A DNA stretch of 64,000 nucleotides from Frondihabitans sp. PhB188 (lineage in GTDB: Bacteria > Actinomycetota > Actinomycetes > Actinomycetales > Microbacteriaceae): positions 682,001-746,000 of the forward strand of contig NZ_RJUO01000002.1 of NCBI RefSeq assembly GCF_003752365.1. Reading direction: 5' to 3'. Of this stretch, positions 40,585 to 49,487 are shown piece after piece. Position 1 is the stretch's first letter. Every line of letters starts with the position of its first letter. The position numbers and the translations under genes were made by a program. Below the pieces are notes generated by a model, which made no database searches, had not been told where the DNA came from, and saw nothing but the letters and a program-made list of their open reading frames with translations.

Positions 40585-42321
40585 CTACTTCTCTGTGGGG
40601 GATGTCGGACCCGTGTGGCGGGTCCCGCGGATGGGCTTGCCGGTCTCGGCGTCGATGGCGATGGCGCCGGTCGGGAGGTTCGAGAGGTCCTGCGCGACCA
40701 CGGTCGGGAAGTACCCGGAGTCGGGCATCCCGAAGTTGGCGACGACGCCCTCGCCCGGCGCGAGCACGTAGTCGGCGCGCTTGGTCAGGGTCTGGCCGCG
40801 GAAGAAGTCGGGCTTGCGCCACCGCCAGATCAGCATGAGCACGACCCCGACGAGAAGTCCGCCGACGCCGACGACCGCCTGGGCGCCGATCCCGAAGATG
40901 GTGATCGGCTTCTTGTCGGCGTCGGTCAGCCAGTCGGGCGCCGCGAAGGCGTAGACGCCGTAGACGAAGACGGCCAGCAGCATGACTCCGCCCAAGAAGG
41001 GGAAGATGCCGCGCATGATGATGTTGCGCGGCGACGAGAACAGCGTCTTTCGGTAGAACCACACGCAGGCGAAGCCGGTGAGGCCGTAGTAGAAGGCGAT
41101 CATCAGGCCGATCGACCCGATCAGGGCGCTGAGCAGATTGACGCTGATGAGGGTGAAGATCAGGTAGAAGGCTACGGACGCGACGCCCATGCCGACGGTC
41201 GACCAGGTCGGCGTCAGGTACTTCGGGTGGATGCGCGCGAACTGCGCTGGGAGGGCCTTGTAGACGGCCATCGACAGCGAGGTGCGAGCCGTCGGCAGGA
41301 TCGTCGTCTGGGTCGAGGCCGACGCGCTCGTGAGGATCGAGAAGCCGAGCAGGGCCATCAGGATGCTGCCCACGACGCCGCCGCCGAACAGGGTGGGGCC
41401 GACCGATGAGAAGACGTCGAGCGCGTTGTCCTCGTTCGCGAGGCCGATGCCCTTGTCGCCGACTCCGGCGAACGCGATCGTGGCGACCGCGACGAGCACG
41501 TAGGTGACGAGCAGCAGCACGGTCGAGATGATCGCGGCGCGGCCGGGGGTCTTCTCCGGGTCCTTCGTCTCCTCGTTGATGGAGACGGCCGTGTCCCACC
41601 CCCAGTAGATGAAGATGGCGGTGAGCATGGCGGGAGCGATGGTGCCGGGGCCGAGGGTGAACGGGTTGAGCCAGTCGAGCGACGGCGTCAGCGAGTACGA
41701 CTCGGCGTTGCCCGTGTAGACCTTCACGAGCGCGAACACCGCGAAGAAGATCAGGATGACGACTTCGAACGCGAGCAGGAAGTACTGGAGGCGGGCCGAG
41801 ACCTCGATGCCGCGGTAGCAGATGTAGGTCATGATCACGATCCAGGCGATGCCCGCCGCGGTCGACCAGAAGACGTTGGTCGACAGGGCAGCGACAGCCG
41901 GCAGCCCGAAGCTGCCGACGAACGTGAACGAGTACGACCCGGCGATCGAGGCGAGGTTCGCCATGACGATCACGTCGGCCACGATGATTCCCCAGCCGCC
42001 CATCCATCCGGTGATCGGCCCGAACGCTCGCGAGGCCCACGTGAAGGTGGTGCCGCAGTCCGGCTCCGCCTTGTTGAGCTCCTGATAGGCGACCGCGATC
42101 AGGTACATCGGGATGAACGCCAGCAGGATGATGCCGGGCGCGTGCACGCCCGCCACGAGCGTCCCGCCGATGACGATGTATCCGAGGCTCGCCGCCAGGC
42201 TGTAAGCCGGGGCGGTGGAGGCGACACCCACGACGACGCTCGAGACCAGCCCGAGTGAGCCCTCTTTCAGGCCTTTGGTGTCGACAGGTTGAGTGGTCGT
42301 CGCCACTGACGGTGCGGTCAT
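40585..42321 (-). CDS. APC-family amino acid permease
   Basis: 578 residues, about twelve to fourteen helices, with the APC N-terminal pattern GLVSSVVVGVASTAPAYS (about 25-42) and INEETKDPEKTPGRAA (about 245-260). A C-terminal soluble tail of about 60 residues follows the last helix. Imports amino acids or amines by cation symport. Ribosome site GGAGA before the ATG. First gene of a two-gene operon. Confidence 0.88.
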   Translation of the reverse strand: MTAPSVATTTQPVDTKGLKEGSLGLVSSVVVGVASTAPAYSLAASLGYIVIGGTLVAGVHAPGIILLAFIPMYLIAVAYQELNKAEPDCGTTFTWASRAFGPITGWMGGWGIIVADVIVMANLASIAGSYSFTFVGSFGLPAVAALSTNVFWSTAAGIAWIVIMTYICYRGIEVSARLQYFLLAFEVVILIFFAVFALVKVYTGNAESYSLTPSLDWLNPFTLGPGTIAPAMLTAIFIYWGWDTAVSINEETKDPEKTPGRAAIISTVLLLVTYVLVAVATIAFAGVGDKGIGLANEDNALDVFSSVGPTLFGGGVVGSILMALLGFSILTSASASTQTTILPTARTSLSMAVYKALPAQFARIHPKYLTPTWSTVGMGVASVAFYLIFTLISVNLLSALIGSIGLMIAFYYGLTGFACVWFYRKTLFSSPRNIIMRGIFPFLGGVMLLAVFVYGVYAFAAPDWLTDADKKPITIFGIGAQAVVGVGGLLVGVVLMLIWRWRKPDFFRGQTLTKRADYVLAPGEGVVANFGMPDSGYFPTVVAQDLSNLPTGAIAIDAETGKPIRGTRHTGPTSPTEK

Positions 42322-42424
42322 CGTTTCTCCATCACGGTGCGTGAACAGCGAAGGGAAGAGCAGTTGGCCAACCCAATCGTTTCGGCCCGCGAAGCGTCAA
42401 TGCCGTTCCGTCGCACAATGCGAA

Positions 42425-42451
42425 GGCCGGCTGCCAGATCGGCAACCGGCC
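42425..42451 (-). terminator. Hairpin after the GH92 gene
   Basis: GGCCGGCTGCC and GGCAACCGGCC pair around a 5-nt loop, about 20 bp beyond the GH92 stop. Confidence 0.6.
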
Positions 42452-42469
42452 CCGCATGGGCGTCGACCG

Positions 42470-45400
42470 CTACTCGACGGTCACGTCGACCGTCGCCGGG
42501 ACGCCCGACTTCACGCCGGTCGCGATCACCGGGTAGGTGCCGGCCGTCGCCTTCTTCGGCACGGTGCCGCTGAGTACGAACGCGCCCGTGGCCGAGGCGG
42601 TCGCCGTCGTGGCCAGCTTGAGGCCCGAGACCGTCAGCTTCACCCGCTCGCCGGGGGCGAAGCCCGCTCCGCGCACGGTCACGATCCCGCCGGGCGTGGT
42701 CGCCCGAGCGGTCAGGGTCGGCGCGTAGGCGACCGTGGCCTTCGTGATGACTGCCTTGAGCGTCGTGGTGGCGCTGCCCGTGCCGTCGTCGGCGGTGACG
42801 GTCACCGTGTAGGTGCCGGGGGCGGCGTAGGTGTGGGAGCCCGTGACCGTTCCGTCGGCGACCGCCGCATCGGCCGTCGCGGAGCCGTCGCCCCAGTTCA
42901 CGGTGGCGGCGTAGCTCTCCGACGCACCTCCCGCGACGGTGGCGAGCGCCTGCTTCACGCTGACCCCGGCTCGCGCCTGGATCGAGGCTCCTGCCTTCAC
43001 GCTGAGCGCAGGAACTGCCTCCCGGGTCCCGTCCGTCGCGACCGCGAACACGTGGATCCGGCCCGTGCTCGTGACCGCACCCGTCTGCACCGGCAGCGTC
43101 AGCGACACGGCCTTCTTACCCTCCGGCAGGGTGAACGGCGCCGTGGCGTAGATCGCCGCGACCGCGTCGTCGCCCGGGGCACCGCCGTCGTAGCGTCCCT
43201 TCGAGGTGGCGACAACCGTGTTGCCGAACTGCGGCTTCGCCGCCGCGGCGGTCCAGTCGCCGAACTGGATGGGCATGTCGGCCGTCGAGCCGTCGTCGAA
43301 GGTCAGCGTGCCGACGGTGTCCTGCGCCTTCTCGTTGGCCGTGCCGATCACCGACAGCTGCGTCACGTCGTCGCCCAGCGAGAGGGGGATGACCTGGCCG
43401 GCGCCGGTGGCGTTGTCGGCCTGGCCCGGCGCGACGTCGGGCAGGTCGAAGGTGAGCGCAGTTCCTGCGACCTCGTTCGTCTCGCCCTGCACGAAGCCGG
43501 ACTCGGCGAGCGACGCAGCCGAGAAGGCGTTGCCGAGGCCGTCGCAGTTGCCGCCGTGCCCGTCGGTCGCCAGGCAGGTGCTGTCGTAGGCGCCGGTGAG
43601 GCTGGGTGCCGTGCGCGAGACCGTGATGGTGGCGGTCGTCGACGCCATGCGGGTGCCGTCGGTCGCGGTGACGAGGACGGAGTACGCGCCGGGCTTCGCG
43701 AACATGTGCGAGGCGGCGATGTCGTACGAGCCGAGCTTCGACTTCGTCAGCGTGGCCGTCTGCGGGCCCTTCCCGTCGAGGAAGTCGACGGTGGCCGTCG
43801 AGGTCGCGGCGGTCGAGCCCGCGACGGATGCGACGGGTCCGTCGAAACGGCCGACCTCCGTCTTCGCGGACGCCTTCGGCGACACGGTGTAGCCGGCCTG
43901 AGTGGCCGTCGTGTCGGTCAGCAGCTCGACCTCGGAGAGCGTCGGCGCCGCTCCCGTCGTCGTTCCCGTGACGGTGAGGCGGTAGTGCAACAGAGCGCGG
44001 GGCTTCGCGATCTCGAACGGCCGCGTCTGCGTCTGCCACGGCCAGGTCTGCGCCGAGCGCTTGTCGACCGTCACCCACGTCTTGCCGTCGGAGGAGCCCT
44101 CGAGCTTCCACGACGTCGGGGAGTCGCCGTCGGCGCCGTTCGTCAGCGTGTACGAGTCGACCGTCGCCGGCCCCTCGTCGGAGTCGAACGTGATCGCCGG
44201 GTCGGACGTCGCGAACTCGACCGACGAGCGCGAGTTGTCGTCGGTGAGGGCCGTGACGTCGACGCCGTCGTTCGACGTGACCGTGCCGGAGCCCGCGGCG
44301 TCGACGAGCGGGACAGGCGTCGGCTCGGTCGGAGCGCTGCCCGCACCCCAGTTCGACGGGGTGGCGCTCATATCGAATCGGAGTGCGCCGCCCTTCGCGA
44401 CGAGAGCGGCCGACAGCGTCGCGCTGGAGAGCGCCTTGCCGTTCAGAGTCGCCCCCTTCACGTAGACGTTCTTGGTCGAGTTGGCGGGAGCGTCGATCGT
44501 GAGGCGGTTGCCGCCGATCGGGCTGACCACGGCGTGCGTGAACAGCGGCGAGCCGATCTCGTACGAGTCGGACGCCAGTGCCAGCGGGTAGAAGCCGAGC
44601 GCCGAGAACAGGAACCACGACGACATCTCGCCGTTGTCCTCGTCGCCGGGGTAGCCCTGGCCGATGTCGCTGCCGACGAACAGGCGCCGGGTGATCTCGC
44701 GGACCGCGGCCTGCGTCTTCGACGGCGCACCGGCGGCGGCGTAGAGGTAGGGGATGTGGTGCGAGGGCTGGTTGCTCATGCCGAGCTGTCCCATGCGGAC
44801 GTCGCGGGCTTCGAGCATCTCGTGGATCGTTCCGCCGTAGCCGCCGGGCTTGTCGGCCTTCTCGGGCGTCGCGAAGAACTCGTCGAGCTTCTTCACGAGA
44901 CCGGCGTCGCCACCGTAGAGCGAGGCCAGGCCCTGCACGTCGAAGGGCGCGTGGAAGGCGAAGTTCCAGCCGTCGGTCTCGGTGTAGGCACCGCCCCACG
45001 AGCCGGGGTCGTAGTCTTTCGCGGCCTGCTGGAAGCTGCCGTCGGCGTTCTTCGCCTGGAAGAAGCCGATGGACGGGTCGAACAGCTCGACGTAGTGCTT
45101 CGCCTGCTCGAGGAAGTACGCCGACTCCTCGCGCAGCTGCGGCTTGCGGGCCGCCGGGACGGCCGGGTCTTTCGCGAGCTTCGCGGCCATCCGGCCGATC
45201 CCGTAGTCGTTGATGTAGCCCTCGAGCGCCCACGACACCGACTCGCCGGTGGACGACGGGGTGTAGCCCAGGAAGATGCTCGTATCGAGCCCCTTCCGCC
45301 CGGTGCCCGAGATCGGCGACAGCACGGTGGCGTTCTTGAGCGCGGCGTCGTAGGCCGACAGGGCGTCCTTCGTCGAGGCTCCCTTGAGGTAGGCGTCGGC

Positions 45401-47296
45401 GAACGCGACATCGGACGACGTGCCCGTCATGAGGTCGGCGTAGCCGGGGCTCGACCAGCGCGCGATCCACCCGGCGTCCTTGTACTGCTGCACGAAGCCG
45501 TCCATCAGCTCGCCCGCGAGCTTCGGGTAGAGCATCGAGTAGGCGGGCCAGGCGGTGCGGTAGGTGTCCCAGAAGCCGTTGTTGACGTAGACCTTGCCGG
45601 GCTTGACGACGGCGTTGGTCGTGGTCGCCGTGGCGTCGCCGACGGTGGCGGCGACCGGGCTGGCGTACTTGTACACGGGCTTCGCGACCGTGCCGGTGTT
45701 CTCGAACTGCGAGTTCGGGTACATGTTGAGGCGGTACAGGCTGCCGTAGGTGGTGGCCAGCTGGTCCGCCGTCGCGCCGCCGAGCGTGATCACCGAGAGC
45801 CGGTCGTTCCAGGCCTTCTGCGCCGCGGCGTGGACCGTGGCGAACGACCTGCTGCCGACCTCCTGCTGCAGGTTCTTCGCGGCCTGGGCCGCTGAGATGA
45901 ACGAGGTGGCGACGCGTAGCACGACGGACTTGTCGCTCGACGTGTCGAAGCGGGCGTACTTCGCCGAGGTGCGGTCGCCGGCGGCTGCTCCGGAGGCGAG
46001 GGGGGCCCGGTCGAACCTGCCGCTGACGAACATGCGCGAGGCGCCGGCCGAGAGGCCGGACCCGCCGTCGACCCAGCCGCTCACGGTGCCGTCGTCAGCG
46101 ACGGTGAGTCCGGACGTTCCTGCGACCCGATCGACCAGGACACTGCCCGTCGACCCGGTGAAACCGAACCGCATGACAGCGGCGTGGTCGGTGGGGGTCA
46201 CCTCGGCCGTGATGCCGTCGGTGAACTTCACCGAGTACAGGTCGGGGCGGGCCGTCTCGTCGTCGTGGCGGAACTCGAGCGCGCGGGTCTTCAGCGTCGC
46301 GTCGGGGGTGCCGGTCTGCGCGGACGGGAGGAAGGCGAGCTGGTTGCGGTCGCCCATCCACGGGCTCGGCTCGTGCGAGACGCCGATGCCCTCGAGCGTG
46401 GGCAGGTTCTTCGCGTCGTTGGTCGAGGCGTAGTCGTAGAGCCAGGTCTGCGACGAGGCGTCGGTCATCGGCGTCCAGAAGTTGAAGCCGTTGGGCACGG
46501 CTGCCGCCGGGAAGTTGTTGCCGCGCGAGAAGCTCCCCGACGAGTTGGTGCCGCGGCGGGTGTCGACGTAGCTGACGAGGCCCGCGCCGGTGGCCGCCTT
46601 CGGGGCGTTCGCCACCGCGATGTCGTCGACCCACCCGGCGAACTCGGTCTTCGACGTGCCCGCCGGGTTCGAGTAGCTGAGCAGCACCTTCGTGACCGTC
46701 TTGCCGGCGAGCGAGCCGAGATCGATCTTCACGGAGTTCCACTGGTCGGCGTAGAGGATCTTCGACGTGCCCTGCGCGGCGGCCGAGATGCCGTCGCCGT
46801 GGCCGTCGACGAGGCCGTACGACGCGTCGCTCACGCGCGTGCCGTCGCTCAGCTCGAGGTCGACCGAGACGTAGGTGGCGGGGTACTGCAGGTCGGCGCC
46901 CAGCTCCGGGAAGACCTTGTAGCTGAGCTGGGTGCGTGTTCCGAGGCGAAGCGACTGGTCGGCGAAGAGCACCGTCGTGCCGCTGGCCGCCGCTGCCGAC
47001 TGCGAGCCGCCGTACGACAGCGAGCGCGTGCCCGTGAAGCCGGCACCGGACTTCATGTTGGGGCCTTCCGTCGGGCCGGCACCGGTCTTCGCCGTGAAGT
47101 CGGCGAGGTGGGTCGGGGTGCCGATCGGGGTCGGCGTCGGCTGCGCGTCGCCCGTCTCGAACGAGGTGTGGAAGTCGGCGGCGGGTTTCGGGGTCGTGGT
47201 GGCGGGGGCTGCCATGGCGAGCGACCCTCCGCTCACGACCAGGGCCAGCGCGGTCACGGCTACGGCCGCGGCTCTGAAGGGCGAATTGGACGTCAT
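42470..47296 (-). CDS. Secreted multidomain GH92 alpha-mannosidase
   Basis: 1608 residues. A signal peptide (about 1-29) and an N-terminal carbohydrate-binding-like domain (about 40-230) precede the GH92 catalytic region (about 240-985), starting VDTRRGTNSSGSF and holding EDNGEMSSW (about 884-892) with the catalytic Glu. Then come an F5/8C-like lectin domain (about 1000-1135), PKD-like domains (about 1140-1230 and 1445-1518), and a C-terminal Ig-like domain. Ca2+-dependent exo-alpha-mannosidase acting on yeast mannan or N-glycans. No LPxTG anchor, so released or held by binding domains. Confidence 0.9.
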   Translation of the reverse strand: MTSNSPFRAAAVAVTALALVVSGGSLAMAAPATTTPKPAADFHTSFETGDAQPTPTPIGTPTHLADFTAKTGAGPTEGPNMKSGAGFTGTRSLSYGGSQSAAAASGTTVLFADQSLRLGTRTQLSYKVFPELGADLQYPATYVSVDLELSDGTRVSDASYGLVDGHGDGISAAAQGTSKILYADQWNSVKIDLGSLAGKTVTKVLLSYSNPAGTSKTEFAGWVDDIAVANAPKAATGAGLVSYVDTRRGTNSSGSFSRGNNFPAAAVPNGFNFWTPMTDASSQTWLYDYASTNDAKNLPTLEGIGVSHEPSPWMGDRNQLAFLPSAQTGTPDATLKTRALEFRHDDETARPDLYSVKFTDGITAEVTPTDHAAVMRFGFTGSTGSVLVDRVAGTSGLTVADDGTVSGWVDGGSGLSAGASRMFVSGRFDRAPLASGAAAGDRTSAKYARFDTSSDKSVVLRVATSFISAAQAAKNLQQEVGSRSFATVHAAAQKAWNDRLSVITLGGATADQLATTYGSLYRLNMYPNSQFENTGTVAKPVYKYASPVAATVGDATATTTNAVVKPGKVYVNNGFWDTYRTAWPAYSMLYPKLAGELMDGFVQQYKDAGWIARWSSPGYADLMTGTSSDVAFADAYLKGASTKDALSAYDAALKNATVLSPISGTGRKGLDTSIFLGYTPSSTGESVSWALEGYINDYGIGRMAAKLAKDPAVPAARKPQLREESAYFLEQAKHYVELFDPSIGFFQAKNADGSFQQAAKDYDPGSWGGAYTETDGWNFAFHAPFDVQGLASLYGGDAGLVKKLDEFFATPEKADKPGGYGGTIHEMLEARDVRMGQLGMSNQPSHHIPYLYAAAGAPSKTQAAVREITRRLFVGSDIGQGYPGDEDNGEMSSWFLFSALGFYPLALASDSYEIGSPLFTHAVVSPIGGNRLTIDAPANSTKNVYVKGATLNGKALSSATLSAALVAKGGALRFDMSATPSNWGAGSAPTEPTPVPLVDAAGSGTVTSNDGVDVTALTDDNSRSSVEFATSDPAITFDSDEGPATVDSYTLTNGADGDSPTSWKLEGSSDGKTWVTVDKRSAQTWPWQTQTRPFEIAKPRALLHYRLTVTGTTTGAAPTLSEVELLTDTTATQAGYTVSPKASAKTEVGRFDGPVASVAGSTAATSTATVDFLDGKGPQTATLTKSKLGSYDIAASHMFAKPGAYSVLVTATDGTRMASTTATITVSRTAPSLTGAYDSTCLATDGHGGNCDGLGNAFSAASLAESGFVQGETNEVAGTALTFDLPDVAPGQADNATGAGQVIPLSLGDDVTQLSVIGTANEKAQDTVGTLTFDDGSTADMPIQFGDWTAAAAKPQFGNTVVATSKGRYDGGAPGDDAVAAIYATAPFTLPEGKKAVSLTLPVQTGAVTSTGRIHVFAVATDGTREAVPALSVKAGASIQARAGVSVKQALATVAGGASESYAATVNWGDGSATADAAVADGTVTGSHTYAAPGTYTVTVTADDGTGSATTTLKAVITKATVAYAPTLTARATTPGGIVTVRGAGFAPGERVKLTVSGLKLATTATASATGAFVLSGTVPKKATAGTYPVIATGVKSGVPATVDVTVE

Positions 47297-47428
47297 CGTC
47301 GTGTGTCTCCGTGTGATCGGCGGATGCGACTCGACTGCCCTGGTTATGACAGCGTTGTCACGGTCCTCTAGTTCTACCCCCGTTCGGGTGGCACGTCAAG
47401 GGCGGGTGCGAGGGCGCGGCGAAACGCG

Positions 47429-48049
47429 CTACAGCGACCCGACAGGCAGCGCCAGCGAGATCTCGAGCGTGCGGCGCATCAGCTCGGCCCGCTCGGCGGC
47501 GGTGCGGTAGCCGACGAGCGAGTAGGCGGTCGTCGAGTCGATGAGGGCCAGGAACTGCATGGCCACGAGATCCGGGGCGACGTCGGCGAACTGGCCTGCG
47601 GCGATCCCCGCCTCGACGACGCGGGCGATGGTGTCGTTCCAGCCCTCCATGTTCGTGCGGGCGGCAGCCGCGAGCGGCGCATTGTGGCGGCCGAGGCTCC
47701 ACGCATCCGCCCACACGGAGTTGTAGTCGTCGTGGGTGTCTTGCAGGAGCGACTCGACGAGCATGGTCAGGGTCTCGAGCGGTGAGGCGCCCGCGGCGAT
47801 GGAGCGGTCGATGTCGGCGGCGGCGGCCTGGAGCTCGTCGGTGGCGAGCACCTCGAAGGTGCGCGCGATGAGGGCGCTCATCGAGGGCTCGTGCTGGGCG
47901 ACGTCACCGGGCGAGACACCGGCGGTCGCGGCGAGACGCCGGAGGGTGATCCCGGAGAGCCCGGACGTGAAGGCGATCTGCCTGGCGGCAGCATCGATGG
48001 CGGAGCGGCCGTCAGAGCTGCCCCCCGACAGCTGAGTGGTGGTCGACAT
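47429..48049 (-). CDS. TetR-family regulator, divergent from LLM oxidoreductase
   Basis: 206 residues. HTH at about 28-55 (ITLRRLAATAGVSPGDVAQH), then a TetR_C domain with a Trp-rich core. ATG 48049 is favoured over 48055 since TAGAAT ends 7 nt upstream (leaderless). It faces the LLM gene, 135 bp away, and is its probable repressor. It lies tail-to-head with GH92, but no link is evident. Confidence 0.82.
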   Translation of the reverse strand: MSTTTQLSGGSSDGRSAIDAAARQIAFTSGLSGITLRRLAATAGVSPGDVAQHEPSMSALIARTFEVLATDELQAAAADIDRSIAAGASPLETLTMLVESLLQDTHDDYNSVWADAWSLGRHNAPLAAAARTNMEGWNDTIARVVEAGIAAGQFADVAPDLVAMQFLALIDSTTAYSLVGYRTAAERAELMRRTLEISLALPVGSL

Positions 48050-48139
48050 GGGCATGATTCTAAAGTCACGGCGCCGGCCTCCCCCACCCCCAGTCGGTGT
48101 GCGACCCGTCTGCGGGTCGTGCGGAATAGTGGCCGCGGC

Positions 48140-48180
48140 CAGGCGTTGACCAGTAACATGCGTATGCATAGAAAAGGGGA
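48140..48180 (+). promoter_or_regulatory. Promoter of the LLM oxidoreductase gene
   Basis: TTGACC (48146-48151) and ATAGAA (48168-48173) are 16 bp apart; ribosome site AAAAGGGGA follows. The GCGTATGC dyad in the spacer could be a TetR site. Confidence 0.5.
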
Positions 48181-48184
48181 TCCC

Positions 48185-49279
48185 ATGGCCACCGCCACCA
48201 ATCCGGACCGCATCCTGCCCGAGATCGACCCGTCGACGATCGAGCTCGGCCTCGACACCTTCGGCGACGTCACCGAGAAGCCCGGGTCGACCGACCTCGT
48301 GTCGCATGCCCAGGCGATCCGCGACCTGGTCGACCAGGCCGTCCTCGCCGACGAGGTCGGCATCGACTTCATCGGCGTCGGCGAGCACCACCGCATCGAC
48401 TTCGCCGTCTCCGCCCCCGAGGTCGTGCTCGGCGCCATCGCGGCCCGCACGAAGCGCATCCGCCTCGGGTCTGCCGTCACGGTGCTGTCGTCCGACGACC
48501 CGGTACGCGTCTTCGAGCGCTTCTCGACCGTCGACGCCCTGTCGATCGGGCGTGCCGAGGTCATCCTGGGACGCGGCTCGTTCACCGAGTCGTTCCCCCT
48601 CTTCGGCCTCGACCTCGCCGACTACGAGGCGCTCTTTGAGGAGAAGATCGAGCTCTTCGCCGAGCTGCTCAAAGACGCCCCGGTCAGCTGGTCCGGCACC
48701 AAGCGCGGCGCCCTCCACGAGCAGTGGGTCTACCCGCGGCCCGAGAGCGGCACGATCACGACCTGGGTCGGCGTCGGAGGCTCACCGCAGTCGGTGATCC
48801 GCGCCGCGCACTACGGCCTGCCGCTCTTCCTCGCGATCATCGGCGGCAGCCCCGCCCAGTTCGCTCCGTACGCCGACCTCTACCGACGCGCGCTCGTCGA
48901 GTTCGGCCGGGCGCCGCAGCCGATCGCCATGCACTCCCCCGGCTTCATCGCCGCGACCGACGACGAGGCCCTCGACACGCTGTATCCGTACCAGTCGGCC
49001 CAGACGGCGCAGCTCGGCCGGGAGCGCGGCTGGCCGCCGCCCACGCACGAGCAGTACCTGCAGCAGGCCGCCCCGGACGGCGCGCTCTACGTCGGCTCGC
49101 CCGAGACGGTCGCCCGCAAGATCGCGCACAACATGCGCCTGCTCGGAGCCACCCGCTTCGACATGCGCTACAGCATGGGCACCCTCCCGCACCCCGAGAT
49201 GATGAAGAGCATCGAGCTGTACGGCCGCGAGGTCGCGCCGATGGTGCGCGAGCTGATGGCGTCGCCCGTCCCGGCCTAG
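48185..49279 (+). CDS. LLM-class flavin-dependent oxidoreductase
   Basis: 364 residues, bacterial-luciferase-like barrel: GVGEHHRIDF (about 61-70), RIRLGSAVTVLSSDDPVRVFE and GRAEVILGRGSFTESFP are the FMN/F420-binding landmarks. It would use FMNH2 or F420 to oxidise a small substrate. Controlled probably by the divergent TetR. A good ribosome site (AAAAGGGGA) fixes the ATG. Confidence 0.88.
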   Translation: MATATNPDRILPEIDPSTIELGLDTFGDVTEKPGSTDLVSHAQAIRDLVDQAVLADEVGIDFIGVGEHHRIDFAVSAPEVVLGAIAARTKRIRLGSAVTVLSSDDPVRVFERFSTVDALSIGRAEVILGRGSFTESFPLFGLDLADYEALFEEKIELFAELLKDAPVSWSGTKRGALHEQWVYPRPESGTITTWVGVGGSPQSVIRAAHYGLPLFLAIIGGSPAQFAPYADLYRRALVEFGRAPQPIAMHSPGFIAATDDEALDTLYPYQSAQTAQLGRERGWPPPTHEQYLQQAAPDGALYVGSPETVARKIAHNMRLLGATRFDMRYSMGTLPHPEMMKSIELYGREVAPMVRELMASPVPA

Positions 49280-49291
49280 CCCTTCGCGGGC

Positions 49292-49300
49292 GCAGGAACT
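49292..49300 (+). repeat. GCAGGAACT dispersed word, intergenic
   Basis: 13 bp after the LLM stop, extended as GGCGCAGGAACTCG, before the 25-bp tandem array. Confidence 0.85.
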
Positions 49301-49388
49301 CGCCGCCCGCCGATTCGGCCCCGCCCCGCTTGACCGGCACCGCTCCCCCGCCGATTCGGCTCAGGCCCGCCTTTGTTCGGGCGGGTCC

Positions 49389-49487
49389 GTGCCGTTTCGG
49401 CGGGACCTACTCCGTGCCGCCTCCGCGGGACCCACTCTGTGCCGCCTCGGCGGGCGTACTCCGCACCGATTCGGCGGGACCTACTCC
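49389..49487. repeat. 25-bp tandem repeat array (4 units) at the 3' end of the copD-ctaG gene
   Basis: Units 49389-49413, 49414-49438, 49439-49462 (24 bp) and 49463-49487 share the pattern GTGCCGNNTCGGCGGGACCT then ACTCC. The last unit contains the stop codon of the minus-strand gene. Looser GATTCGG-containing units extend left to about 49310. Confidence 0.88.

Noticed and set aside
42293-45895. 1200-codon open frame on the plus strand
   Set aside because: Antisense to the well-supported GH92 gene; Arg/Gly/Val-rich shadow typical of high-GC DNA.
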